Source: SIG78 sp036677805 (lineage in GTDB: Bacteria > Verrucomicrobiota > Lentisphaeria > Victivallales > Victivallaceae). Taken from it: 64,000 bases of DNA. The stretch spans positions 62,001 to 126,000 of the forward strand of contig JAVBVS010000011.1 of the NCBI GenBank assembly GCA_036677805.1. The letters are read 5' to 3'. The translations under genes and the position numbers were made by a program. The notes beneath the pieces were generated by a model, which saw only the letters and a program-made list of their open reading frames with translations, searched no databases and was not told where the DNA came from. This document shows, in pieces, positions 1 through 8,297 of this stretch (the first letter of the stretch is position 1; each line of letters begins with the position of its first letter).

Positions 1-631
1 CGCGGCGCATGATCACCAGCGCCATCCCGCTGGGGCCGAGATTCTTCTGGGCGCCGGCATAGATCAGGCCGAAATCCTTGACGTCGATCACCCGCGACAT
101 GATGTCGCTCGACATGTCGGCGATCATCGGGACGCCGGCCGGTGCTTTCGGGAAAACGCGGTACTGCGTCCCGGCCACGGTGTTATTGCTGGTGATATGC
201 AGATAGGCGGCGGCGGGGTCAAGGTCCCAGCTCTTGAAATCGGGAATGTAGGAGTATTTGTCGGCCTTGCTCGAGCAGACGGTTCTGGCCTTGCCCATGG
301 CGGTGGCTTCCTTGCAGGCCTTGTCGGCCCAGACGCCGGTGTCGGCGTAATCGGCCGACTGGCCGGCGGGCAGCAGATTCATCGGCACCATGGCGAACTG
401 CATGCTCGCGCCGCCCTGAATGAAGAGCACGGTATAATCGTCGCCGATATTCATCAGTTCGCGGACGTTGGCGACGGCGCGTTCGATCACTGCGGTGAAG
501 AGTTTGCCGCGATGGGAGAGCTCGATCAGACCCCGGCCGGAACCCTTGAAATCGCAGAATTCGGCTTGCGCGATCTTCATCACATCTTCCGGCAGCATCG
601 CCGGACCGGCACTGAAATTGTAGACCTTCAT
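1..631 (-). CDS. serC: Phosphoserine aminotransferase (3' end outside window)
   Basis: PLP-dependent aminotransferase of serine biosynthesis, interconverting 3-phosphohydroxypyruvate plus glutamate and phosphoserine plus 2-oxoglutarate. The reverse-strand translation opens MKVYNFSAGPAMLP, the family's FSAGPAMLP signature, followed by IELSHRG, LFIQGGAS and the ADMSSD...AGAQKNLGP stretch. In this family the lysine of the AQKN motif binds PLP, and it is present. The ATG at 631 has an AAGGAAG Shine-Dalgarno. About 210 of an expected 360 residues lie inside the window; the rest runs off its left edge. It is transcribed away from the DUF454 gene, and a promoter is visible at 681-709. A longer open frame here (219-884) is only an overlapping shadow. 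Confidence 0.95.
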   Translation of the reverse strand, partial: MKVYNFSAGPAMLPEDVMKIAQAEFCDFKGSGRGLIELSHRGKLFTAVIERAVANVRELMNIGDDYTVLFIQGGASMQFAMVPMNLLPAGQSADYADTGVWADKACKEATAMGKARTVCSSKADKYSYIPDFKSWDLDPAAAYLHITSNNTVAGTQYRVFPKAPAGVPMIADMSSDIMSRVIDVKDFGLIYAGAQKNLGPSGMALVIMRR

Positions 632-680
632 CTTGGCTCTTCCTTTTTGATCCTTGACACGGAATCGAACACTGTCCTGT

Positions 681-709
681 AATATAGCACCGAATCCGGC
701 ATTTTGCCA
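681..709 (-). promoter_or_regulatory. Predicted sigma70-type promoter of serC
   Basis: On the minus strand, a TGGCAA -35 (704-709) and a TATATT -10 (681-686) are separated by 17 bases, with TGC directly before the -10 (extended -10). It lies about 50 bases upstream of the serC start. Prediction from sequence only. Confidence 0.5.
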
Positions 710-797
710 GTATCCGCTTACGAAAAAAATACTGATCAAAAAACGTGAATTCGGTATTTTCAGGTTGCCTTATGAAGGCATGTTTGCGAATGTCCGC

Positions 798-826
798 TTG
801 CACCAAGCTATTGTCAGTGCTATATT
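798..826 (+). promoter_or_regulatory. Predicted promoter of the DUF454 gene
   Basis: TTGCAC (798-803), a 17-base spacer and TATATT (821-826), again preceded by TGC. It lies 112 bases upstream of the ATG at 938. With the serC promoter it accounts for much of the 306-base divergent gap (632-937); I see nothing else there. Confidence 0.45.
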
Positions 827-937
827 CTTCATCAGAAATGATGCTCGATTGGATCGAGATGCATTCCGTGAAGACGAGAATCATCGGAGCAAAGATATTG
901 CACTATTTTTCACCATGCATGATTCCCTGATCAACCC

Positions 938-1327
938 ATGGTGCGTTTTATTGCGGAAAGAGGCATTTTGAAACGCATTCTATTCATCGGCTTTGCGCTG
1001 GTGCTGATCGCCATCGGGGTGATCGGCATTTTCGTGCCGCTGCTGCCGACTACCCCGTTTCTGCTGGCGGCGGCTTTTCTGCTGGCCCGGAGCTCTCCGG
1101 CACTGCACAACCGCATGCTCCGCAACCATTATATCGGCAGCTTCATCCGCCATTACCGGGAACACACCGGAGTGCCGCGCGGGGTGGTCGTCCGGGCGCT
1201 GATTTTTCTGTGGGTTACGCTGGGATTCTCCATCGTCCTGCTGCCGCCGGTATGGCTCAAAATTTTTCTGACACTGGTCGGCATCGGAGTCTCCATTTAT
1301 TTGCTTCTGCTCAAGCGCACCGACTGA
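938..1327 (+). CDS. YbaN-family (DUF454) inner-membrane protein
   Basis: Small integral membrane protein of the DUF454/YbaN family; biochemical function is not established. Hydrophobic segments sit near residues 12-35 and in the C-terminal third (about 85-125). Between them are the family hallmarks FVPLLPTTPFLL and FLLARSSPALHN, then a basic linker. Length (129 aa) is typical. The ATG at 938 has no ribosome-binding site. A TTG at 968, preceded by GGAAAGAGG, would begin the protein at MKRILFIGF, which is where YbaN-like proteins normally start. The true start may therefore be 968, although its 4-base spacing is short. It is a single gene, transcribed divergently from serC, and converges on the minus-strand repeat protein. 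Confidence 0.85.
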   Translation: MVRFIAERGILKRILFIGFALVLIAIGVIGIFVPLLPTTPFLLAAAFLLARSSPALHNRMLRNHYIGSFIRHYREHTGVPRGVVVRALIFLWVTLGFSIVLLPPVWLKIFLTLVGIGVSIYLLLLKRTD

Positions 1328-1412
1328 ATTCCGTCACAACCATCCGGCAGTATGCTCCGCCGGGATTGCGCGCACTCCCCCATCCGCCTGCGGGCATTCC
1401 GAAAATGGCCGG

Positions 1413-1454
1413 AAAAAACCAAAAGGCCGATTGCAAGACAGTTTTGCAATCGGC
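1413..1454 (-). terminator. Rho-independent terminator of the VPA-repeat gene
   Basis: Perfect 11-base inverted repeat GCCGATTGCAA (1426-1436) / TTGCAATCGGC (1444-1454) with a 7-base loop. On the minus strand it is followed by CCTTTTGGTTTTTT, an interrupted T tract. It lies 44 bases past the end of the 1499-2002 gene. Confidence 0.75.
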
Positions 1455-1498
1455 TCATCATTCAGTCAACGCCTTACGGCATTGATGCACTCATGCCA

Positions 1499-2002
1499 TC
1501 AATGCCGGGGACGGCCCGGTCCGTCGTGAGGATATCCTCCCGGTCCGCCGTGATAGTCCCGCGGCGACGGACCATAATAACGATAGCGGGGGTAGCCGTA
1601 GTAGTAAACCGGAGCCGGAGCATACACCACCGGAGCCGGAGCCATCACGACCGGAGCGACTGGCACCACCACCGGGGCCGGAGCATACACCACCGGAGCC
1701 GGAGTCACCACGACCGGGGCCGGGGTCACCACCACCGGAGCAGCGGGAGCCACCACGACCGGAGCGGCGGGCACCACCACCGGAGCCGGAGTCACCACGG
1801 CCGGAGCGGGAGCTACCACCACCGGTTCCGCGGGCACCACCACCACGGAAGGCGACCCCAGAATCCGCAATGTCTGCGCACTCGCACCGACGAGGTTGAC
1901 GATGCCGGCGGCAAGGAACAATCCGTCCGAATGAGGCCCGGCCTGAACGGTGCTCAGACCGATCAATAAAAAGACTGCCAGCATTGCCACGATTCGTTTC
2001 AT
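1499..2002 (-). CDS. Secreted Val/Pro/Ala-repeat protein of unknown function
   Basis: No family recognised. The protein (167 aa from the ATG at 2002) opens MKRIVAMLAVFLLIGLSTVQA, a classical Sec signal peptide. A short hydrophobic segment follows (about 28-42), then roughly 85 residues of degenerate units such as PVVVAPA, PVVVTPA and PVVYAPA. The tail is rich in Tyr, Gly, Pro and His. Extended Pro/Val repeats of this kind usually form stalks or wall-spanning linkers, so an envelope or surface role is plausible but unproven. The ATG at 2035 would add 11 residues; 2002 is preferred because it puts the signal peptide at the N-terminus and has purine-rich GGAAAGAG/GTGGAG sites. A strong terminator follows. 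Confidence 0.7.
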   Translation of the reverse strand: MKRIVAMLAVFLLIGLSTVQAGPHSDGLFLAAGIVNLVGASAQTLRILGSPSVVVVPAEPVVVAPAPAVVTPAPVVVPAAPVVVAPAAPVVVTPAPVVVTPAPVVYAPAPVVVPVAPVVMAPAPVVYAPAPVYYYGYPRYRYYGPSPRDYHGGPGGYPHDGPGRPRH

Positions 2003-2035
2003 TTCTCCACTCTCTTTCCTGATTTTCCCGATCAT

Positions 2036-2580
2036 ACGCTCCGCAACAAGCGGACCGTTTTTGTATTCCTTCAGACTAATGCGTCCGGCATGATTTTATT
2101 GTCCCCGATTCCGGATATTCTCCGGCAAAACGCATCAGATTGAGGGATGTTTCTGAAATATCATGCACCATTATGATTCAGAGTTATCACCCGACCAGCG
2201 AAAACGCACCGACTGCCGGACGGACGGCAATCAACCGCCCTCCCCCTGTATTGGCGCCCGCTTCGGCCGGGAAGCCGCCCCGGCGGTTAAAAACCGCCCC
2301 CTTACGGCCCCGAAGCCGACTGGAACAAATTTCCGGGGGATGTATTACAATACACCGTCTGCGGCAAATTTTCCAGTGCTTTTATATGGCCGGAGGCATC
2401 ATTTCGTCAGGAAAGCACATCACTGCCGTCCGGCTTCGAAGATGGTTTTCGGAAGATTGCGCGAAATGACGAAAAAGCGGGAATGGTGGGAAATCGAAGC
2501 AAAAAAAATGGCTCCCCTATCCGTAGGCAAATACGAATAATCTCTATCTTTGGGGGACCGCAAAAAACACCCGGTAATTC
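2036..2580. other. Intergenic stretch without a convincing gene
   Basis: Short open frames on both strands here show no recognisable family, weak or no ribosome-binding sites and no consistent composition. One clear hairpin exists, GGCGGTTAAAAACCGCC (2282-2298), without a T tract. With the transposase remnant next to it, this looks like decayed DNA left by an insertion event. Confidence 0.4.
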
Positions 2581-2799
2581 TCAAGCCTTGAGATAATGCA
2601 ACGCAACCATCAGACGCACAGAACACGATGGACGGCCATTGTCCGCGCAAAAACACTCCTCCAAACCATCTTCGAAACTTTGCCAATCAATCGCATCCGA
2701 AAGTTTTACTATCGCATGGCGCGAAGAAACAATATCTCGAAGCAATGGCTTGAATAAATGGCTCTGAACTACTGTGGTGTCTTGGCTTTTTGTCATCAT
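2581..2799 (-). pseudogene. IS5-like transposase, N-terminal remnant
   Basis: The 72-residue frame ends after the sequence RLMVALHYLKA. It carries the N-terminal pattern of IS5/IS1182-group transposases: a phenylalanine-containing start, DIVSSRHAIVKLSDAIDW, an acidic stretch, CADNGRP and RLMVALHYLK. Full-length relatives run to several hundred residues and continue with the DDE catalytic core, which is absent. Directly after the stop the sequence no longer resembles a transposase in any frame I can read, so this is a truncated fragment and not a simple frameshift. No terminal inverted repeats could be identified. Only the family-level call is secure. Confidence 0.65.
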
Positions 2800-2945
2800 T
2801 TTGCAAGTTTTACTCCGGGAAAAGTGTCTTTTCTTGCAATAAGATACTGCATATCAGTAATTTTTTCTATTGATAATCAACCCCTTGAATGGTTTTTCAT
2901 GATCGACTATTTAAAACCGGTTGCGGAAGAACCAATCGGGGCGAT

Positions 2946-3020
2946 ATGGGTGTCAGGAAGGAGTTCCGTTTGATTTTTTTCAGCGGCGCGCTGCTGCTCC
3001 TGCCGCATGCCGGGGCCTAA
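2946..3020 (+). other. 24-codon signal-peptide-like frame
   Basis: A short frame reading MGVRKEFRLIFFSGALLLL then PHAGA and stop. It looks like a bare Sec signal peptide. A GGAAGGAG stretch lies inside it, just upstream of an internal TTG (2970). Its stop overlaps the end of the convergent kinase gene. It could be the stump of a secreted protein gene lost in the rearrangement marked by the IS remnant, or chance. Confidence 0.15.
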
Positions 3021-6000
3021 TCGCATTTCGTCCCGGATGCCTTGCGTTCCCATTCGTAAAGCACCGCACCGAGCTTCGCGCCGGAAACCGGCTTGAGCAA
3101 AACGCCGTCAAAAAACTTCAAATCGAAATTCCGGTCGTTCTCCGCATCCGCGGTGATCGCATACAAAGCGACGCCGGGCATGGCCGGATCGGTACGCACA
3201 TGTTCGGCGAATTCCACGCCGTTCATCCGGGGCATCCAGATATCGGTGAAAATGATATCGGGCTTGAATTCCTTCAGAATTTCCAGCGCCCGATCTCCGG
3301 ATTCGGCCATCCGCCACTCCAGCATAAACGGCTTGAGCAGGGCCTCCAGCACCCGGAGATTCATCCGCACGTCATCGATCAGCAACATCCGGTAGTGGCC
3401 GTGCGGCATCGCCGGGACCTCGGGTTCCGGCTCGCCGCCGGCGGACGGCGCATAGCCTACCTGCGGCAGGGTCACGACAAAACACGAGCCCTCGCCGGGA
3501 CGGCTTTCAAAGGCAAGTTCGCCCCGCATGCACTCCACCAGCCGCTTGCAGATTGCCATGCCGAGGCCGGTACCTTTCAACGCCCGTTCGCCCCGGACAT
3601 CGTCCTCCGCCCGGGCGAAAGGATCGAACAGGCGGCTCTGGAATTCCAACGGAATGCCGATTCCCGTATCCTTCACTTTGATCGCCAGCCTCCCGTATTG
3701 GCCATCCGTCCGGGTGAATTCGACGTCGACCGCAATCCGGCCCGAAAACGTAAACTTGACCGCGTTGCCGATGATATTGAACAATACCTGCCGCAGGCGG
3801 GGCACATCCAGATAAAGCTCCGGCAGGTCTTCCGGCCAGGTTATGGCGAAATCCAGCGCCTTGGCGCGGGTCTGCGCCGCAAAAATCAGCCGTAGCTCTT
3901 CGCCGAGTTTTTTCAGGTCGCTGCGTTGAGGGATAATCTTGACCTGTTCGGCCTCAAGCTTGGACAGATCGAGGATATCGTTGATCAACCGCAGCAGCGC
4001 ATTGCCGCCCGAATGGATCGCCTGAAGATACTCCAGATGCTCCGCCCCGGAAAGCTCCGGCCGCTGAAGCAATTCGGAAAATCCGATCACCGCGTTCAAA
4101 GGCGTCCGGATTTCATGGCTCATGGTCGCCAGGAAAATGCTCTTGGCCTTGGCCGCGATCCGGGCATCGCTCAGCGCCTGCAGCAGCCGCTCGCGACTGA
4201 AGGATTTTTCGATCAGCAGCTCGATCACATGAATTGCGGCCCGCAGAAAATTGAGCTGCACCGAGGTCAGGGAAACCGGCCGGCCAACATATCCGATTTC
4301 GAGATCGCCCCACAAACGGTCATTCACGAATACCGGACCGCCGTAGCACGATTCGATATTTTTCCGGCGATAAAACGGCATGCATGAGCCCATCACCTGC
4401 CGCGCCTCGGACGCCGCCATGTCCGGGCACAACAGCAGTTCCCGTTTTTCCAAAATTCCATACCATGGATCGTCCGGGGTAAACGCCACCTTGAGCTCTC
4501 CGAACACCGGTTCGCCGCCATCCCGGACATACGCTTCATGATTGCAGAAACAGCCTGCGGAATCGTCGAAATAAAGCACGTAAACGTGATCCGCCTGAAG
4601 ATGGAGGCCGATCAGTTTCAGCACCTGGCGAATGGCCTCACGAGCGTCGTCCTGCTTGACCAGCACCTCCAGGCAGGCCTTGGTCACCTTTTCATTCTCG
4701 GTCAGCTGGGTCTGCTCGGTGACATCGATCATGCTGGCCATGATATAACGCAGCCGGCCGACATGATCGTGCATCGGCTCCACCAGCATGACATGATCGG
4801 TGCCGTCGCAATGCTTGATCCGCGTCGTATAGCGTTCCCCGGTTTTTGAAATCTGCTCGATGCAGCAGATGCCGTTCGGAAACCGGCCGCGGCAGAAGAC
4901 ATCCCGGCACTGTTGTCCGGTGATGTCCGTTCCCTCCGGCAGATTCCAATAACGCAGACAGGCGGAATTGGCGAAAATAGCATTGTAATCGGTATCCACC
5001 AGCTGCATCGGCAGGGAAATATTGTCCAGAATCTGCCGCCGCAGCGCGATATTTTCGTCCAGTTTCCGGTTGCGCTCCTCCAGCTGATAGGCCAACTTGA
5101 ACAGATTGCCCGTATTGTGGAGCAGCGAAATGTCCGTTTCGGAAAATTTCCGCGGTTCGTCAAAATTGATCACGGCCACTCCCCAGAGCGTCCCATCCAT
5201 CCAGATGCCGCAACTCAGGTTCGCCCGGAAATCCATGCCCCGGGCGACAGCATCATCAAGCTCCGGCGCAATCTCAAGAACATCCTCGATCATGATGTCT
5301 TTCTTGTCCAGCAGCCACTGCGTCCATGGCTGACCGGCGACATCGTAATTCTTCCGGAATGGACGAAGCATCCTCCGCCCCGATTGCCAGTGAAATAACG
5401 GCCGGACCGTTCGGCAATCGTCGCCATAGCTCATAACGGAACAGCTTTCGGCTTTCAGCATGGCTCCGATCGTCCGCAATATTTTGTTGACCGCACTCCT
5501 GAAATCAGTTGCCAGGGCAACAGCCTCCAGCAGAGTATTGGTTGCCTTCTCATATTCAATAAGACGGTTCTGCTTGGTGATCAATTCCTTCTGCCGCTGT
5601 TCCAGCTCCCGGCGGCGGGTCGCGTCGGTCGCCACACCGATCAGGATACGGTGCCCGTCGTGGCGGGTAACCATGGTCTTGTTGGTGATGATATACATCT
5701 TGCCGCCATTCGGCAGCGGCAGCATTTCATCGATCTCAAGCCGGGCGCCGTGCTCGACCACCCAGAGATCGTCCTCGCGATATTTGCGCGCCATTTCCGG
5801 AGCGAATAAATCGAAATCATTCCTGCCGATAAGCTCGTTGGCGTTGCGATTCAGACAGCGCAGATAACTGGGGTTGGCAAGCACATAGCGATAATCGTCG
5901 TCCGCGTCCTTGGCAAAAACAAAGTTCGGAATCTCCTCCAGCATTTCATTGAGCAACGCATCAAGATCGCCGTACTGCAATTTGCTTTTCACCAGATCGG

Positions 6001-6745
6001 TCGCATCGACGCAGACCCCCAGCAAACGCGTTTTGCCGTCGCTGTCGGTGATCGCCACCTTCAGCGATTTGAAGAACTCTCTGCGGTCATGGCGGCTGGG
6101 AATATCCTCGGCAAAATGAAAGATCTTTCCGGGATGGGCGCAAACCTGCAAATCATTGCGCCGCAATTCCTCCGCAACCGCGGTGGTGAATATCTCGAAA
6201 TCGGTTTTGCCGATCACGGCACCGGCTTCCAGATGATAGTAATTCAGGAAATTGCGATTGGCCACCACATAACGGAAATCGCATGCGGGATCTTTGACGA
6301 AAACCTGACAGGGGATATAATTGACCACTGCCGCAGGCAAGACACCGGAGACGATGCCGGACGCCAGAGTATCATCCGTCCGGGATTCCAGCGTGAAGAT
6401 CGCCCAGGCAAACGCGTATCCCGGATAACGGCGGAAAATACCCGCGCTGCCGGAAGTCCGGCGATATTCCGGAAAGCACACCGTAACACCGTTGATGACG
6501 CCGCGGAGCACACCCGTTTCCCCCTTATTGCGGGGCAGGCGGCGGAAAAACGCCGAAAACAGCCGTCCATACCACTCTGCCGGCTGTTTCAGACGCAATG
6601 CGACGGCGGCGGCCTCACTGATATAAACAATCCGGCGGCGCGCATCGACGCCGATGAGATTTACCGCGATTCCGGCATACAGGCAGTTAAACAGACCGGT
6701 CAGTTTGCCGGCGCCGACCGTTTCCCGGATTCCCCCATGTTTCAT
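3017..6745 (-). CDS. Cytoplasmic hybrid sensor histidine kinase (PAS/GAF)
   Basis: Two-component hybrid kinase of 1,242 aa from the ATG at 6745, chosen because GGAGGAGGG precedes it; the upstream ATG at 6850 has no such site. Approximate order: diverged N-terminal PAS-like region (10-110), PAS (135-250), PAS (265-385), GAF (395-555), PAS (565-680), GAF (685-845), HisKA with phosphoacceptor His877 in SHEIRTPLN, HATPase (N box NIIGNAVKF, G boxes DTGIGIP and GTGLGMAI), and a C-terminal receiver with Asp1168 in FTDIWMP and the conserved lysine in LLKPV. No transmembrane segment is evident, so it should sense an internal signal. No response regulator or HPt gene is adjacent. Its architecture matches the second kinase at 17883-23510, suggesting paralogy. 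Confidence 0.93.
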   Translation of the reverse strand: MKHGGIRETVGAGKLTGLFNCLYAGIAVNLIGVDARRRIVYISEAAAVALRLKQPAEWYGRLFSAFFRRLPRNKGETGVLRGVINGVTVCFPEYRRTSGSAGIFRRYPGYAFAWAIFTLESRTDDTLASGIVSGVLPAAVVNYIPCQVFVKDPACDFRYVVANRNFLNYYHLEAGAVIGKTDFEIFTTAVAEELRRNDLQVCAHPGKIFHFAEDIPSRHDRREFFKSLKVAITDSDGKTRLLGVCVDATDLVKSKLQYGDLDALLNEMLEEIPNFVFAKDADDDYRYVLANPSYLRCLNRNANELIGRNDFDLFAPEMARKYREDDLWVVEHGARLEIDEMLPLPNGGKMYIITNKTMVTRHDGHRILIGVATDATRRRELEQRQKELITKQNRLIEYEKATNTLLEAVALATDFRSAVNKILRTIGAMLKAESCSVMSYGDDCRTVRPLFHWQSGRRMLRPFRKNYDVAGQPWTQWLLDKKDIMIEDVLEIAPELDDAVARGMDFRANLSCGIWMDGTLWGVAVINFDEPRKFSETDISLLHNTGNLFKLAYQLEERNRKLDENIALRRQILDNISLPMQLVDTDYNAIFANSACLRYWNLPEGTDITGQQCRDVFCRGRFPNGICCIEQISKTGERYTTRIKHCDGTDHVMLVEPMHDHVGRLRYIMASMIDVTEQTQLTENEKVTKACLEVLVKQDDAREAIRQVLKLIGLHLQADHVYVLYFDDSAGCFCNHEAYVRDGGEPVFGELKVAFTPDDPWYGILEKRELLLCPDMAASEARQVMGSCMPFYRRKNIESCYGGPVFVNDRLWGDLEIGYVGRPVSLTSVQLNFLRAAIHVIELLIEKSFSRERLLQALSDARIAAKAKSIFLATMSHEIRTPLNAVIGFSELLQRPELSGAEHLEYLQAIHSGGNALLRLINDILDLSKLEAEQVKIIPQRSDLKKLGEELRLIFAAQTRAKALDFAITWPEDLPELYLDVPRLRQVLFNIIGNAVKFTFSGRIAVDVEFTRTDGQYGRLAIKVKDTGIGIPLEFQSRLFDPFARAEDDVRGERALKGTGLGMAICKRLVECMRGELAFESRPGEGSCFVVTLPQVGYAPSAGGEPEPEVPAMPHGHYRMLLIDDVRMNLRVLEALLKPFMLEWRMAESGDRALEILKEFKPDIIFTDIWMPRMNGVEFAEHVRTDPAMPGVALYAITADAENDRNFDLKFFDGVLLKPVSGAKLGAVLYEWERKASGTKCD

Positions 6746-6830
6746 CCCCCGCCCTCCTCCGTTCACCGGAACTTTTACACTCCGACGACCGACCGGCCGC
6801 GGCATCCGCCGCATTGCGGCGAACCCGCCC

Positions 6831-6864
6831 GTTATAAAATATAACATCATGGCGGTAAAAGCAA
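6831..6864 (-). promoter_or_regulatory. Candidate promoter/palindrome upstream of the hybrid kinase
   Basis: On the minus strand TTGCTT (6859-6864) is followed by an AT-rich palindrome GTTATA-TTT-TATAAC (6831-6845) that supplies -10-like hexamers (TATATT at 15 bases, TATTTT at 17). The palindrome may be an operator overlapping the -10. Confidence 0.35.
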
Positions 6865-6930
6865 ATCGAATTCTCCAATAAACGGCTCTTATCGTAAGAA
6901 ATCACTTCATCCCGCCGGACGAGAGTGGAT

Positions 6931-6958
6931 AAAAAAAGCGCCGGCTCAATGCCGGCGC
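6931..6958 (-). terminator. Rho-independent terminator of the Gfo/Idh gene
   Basis: Perfect 8-base GC stem, GCGCCGGC (6938-6945) / GCCGGCGC (6951-6958), with a 5-base loop. On the minus strand seven T residues follow. It sits 25 bases beyond the dehydrogenase stop. Confidence 0.9.
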
Positions 6959-6983
6959 CGGTTTTCGGGCGATTGTCCCGGAT

Positions 6984-8165
6984 TCAGCAATCGACCGAAC
7001 GCGACCCGGGCTGAAACTCCTCGAAATAACGGCGAAGTTCCGGATCGAGTTCCGGCACCGCCTCCGGAATATTGCCGTGGCGCATCGATTCATGCCCCAG
7101 ACAGCCGACGGCGACCGCGTCGCGCGCCGCCGCCGGATTGGCATTGGTCGGCGTTCCCGCAGTGATGAAATCGAAGAAATTCCGCACGATCACCGGATCG
7201 GAACCGCCGTGCGATCCGGAAAGCGGCTTGAGCTTGTAGATGATATCCGGAGTCGCGCGCGGGCCCCGCTGAGTCCACACATGGACTTCGCAGTTGCCGT
7301 AATCGCCAACATTTTCCACCCGGCCCCGGGTGCCGATGAAGGTGTAATTGCGTTCGGCATCAGGCGTATAGTGGCACTGCATGTAAGTCGCCTGCGCGCC
7401 GGAAGCAAGCTGCATCAGAATCATATTGTGATCCTCGACATCAATCACCGGCGAAAAACCGGTCTGTTCCAGCGGCGGATACTGATCGTCGATAAACCGC
7501 GCGCAGCCCGGCTTGGACGGATCGCGCCGGGCGCATTTGTCGTAGACCGAAAGCATGCCCATGCCGACCACGCGGGAAGTCCGGCTGTGCATCAGAAAAT
7601 GCATCACATCAATGTCGTGCGCCCCCTTCTGGAGCAGCAATCCGGTGGTATTTTTGCGTTCCGAATGCCAGTCGCGGAAATAAGCGTCGCCGCCATAGCT
7701 CACGAAATGACGGCACCAGCCGACCTGAACGTCGCCGATCAGGCCGGAATCGATCACTTCCTTCATCTTGAGCACGACCGGAAAATAACGCATGTTGTGG
7801 CCGATGAAAAGACGCGTCCGGGTACGCCGGGCGGCTTCCAGCAGCCGGTCGCATCCGGCAATGGTGATGGCCAGCGGCTTTTCGAGATAAACCGCCTTGC
7901 CGGCTTCAAGCGCCGCCACCCCCATTTCCTCATGCAGATGGTCGGGCGTAAGCAGAAAGACGGCGACAATGGCCGGATCTTTGAGCATTTCCCGGTAATC
8001 GGCCGCAACTTTGGCCGCCGGATAGCGCTGTTGAAATTTCTCCCGATTTTCCGGATTGACGTCCACGCCGAACGCCACCTCCCAGCCGTTGTCCGGGCAA
8101 TGCGCGCTGTCGATCAGATAACTGCGGTTGCCCAGGCCGATCACGCCGATTTTATGCGATTTCAT
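6984..8165 (-). CDS. Gfo/Idh/MocA-family oxidoreductase
   Basis: Predicted NAD(P)-dependent sugar or cyclitol dehydrogenase/epimerase, 393 aa. An N-terminal Rossmann domain (1-125) opens IGVIGLGNRSYL and contains the family signature EKPLA, whose lysine is the usual catalytic residue. Next come GHNMRY and a C-terminal alpha/beta domain (130-370) with LLLQKGAHDIDVMHFL, typical of the substrate-binding half. Substrate cannot be read from sequence. No signal peptide is seen, so it is probably cytoplasmic. It is divergently transcribed from an AraC-type regulator whose candidate binding repeats overlap its promoter, so it is the likely target of that regulator. Confidence 0.92.
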   Translation of the reverse strand: MKSHKIGVIGLGNRSYLIDSAHCPDNGWEVAFGVDVNPENREKFQQRYPAAKVAADYREMLKDPAIVAVFLLTPDHLHEEMGVAALEAGKAVYLEKPLAITIAGCDRLLEAARRTRTRLFIGHNMRYFPVVLKMKEVIDSGLIGDVQVGWCRHFVSYGGDAYFRDWHSERKNTTGLLLQKGAHDIDVMHFLMHSRTSRVVGMGMLSVYDKCARRDPSKPGCARFIDDQYPPLEQTGFSPVIDVEDHNMILMQLASGAQATYMQCHYTPDAERNYTFIGTRGRVENVGDYGNCEVHVWTQRGPRATPDIIYKLKPLSGSHGGSDPVIVRNFFDFITAGTPTNANPAAARDAVAVGCLGHESMRHGNIPEAVPELDPELRRYFEEFQPGSRSVDC

Positions 8166-8202
8166 GAGAGCTCCTTCTGGATATGGTTTGCTTTTTATCT
8201 TT

Positions 8203-8231
8203 AATGTATTAAATTAACCCTCGAAGTGCAA
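8203..8231 (-). promoter_or_regulatory. Predicted promoter of the Gfo/Idh gene
   Basis: Minus-strand TTGCAC (8226-8231), 17-base spacer, TACATT (8203-8208), about 40 bases upstream of the start codon. One copy of the AAATTAACC repeat lies inside the spacer. Confidence 0.5.
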
Positions 8232-8297
8232 GTGAATTTTTATTTTTTCACCGGAAATTCAATGCAATAAATCAACCGAAGATGTGTAAAATTGACC
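8211..8297. promoter_or_regulatory. Three direct repeats AAATYRACC: candidate AraC-type operator
   Basis: AAATTAACC (8211-8219), AAATCAACC (8269-8277) and AAATTGACC (8289-8297). The last two start 20 bases apart, about two helical turns, as expected for tandem AraC-family half-sites. The third overlaps the predicted TTG start of the regulator, compatible with autorepression. Confidence 0.4.

Noticed and set aside
219..884. 221-codon frame on the minus strand
   Set aside because: It overlaps serC in another frame and shows no homology, whereas serC has strong motifs and a ribosome-binding site.
1600..1850. Repeated CCACCACCGGAGCCGGAG-like units resembling a CRISPR or satellite array
   Set aside because: The repeats are irregular, have no spacers and keep a reading frame coding for Val/Pro/Ala units, so they are coding low-complexity repeats.
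2163..2540. 125-codon plus-strand frame
   Set aside because: No homology, no ribosome-binding site, Arg/Pro-rich composition and location in the decayed region next to the IS remnant.
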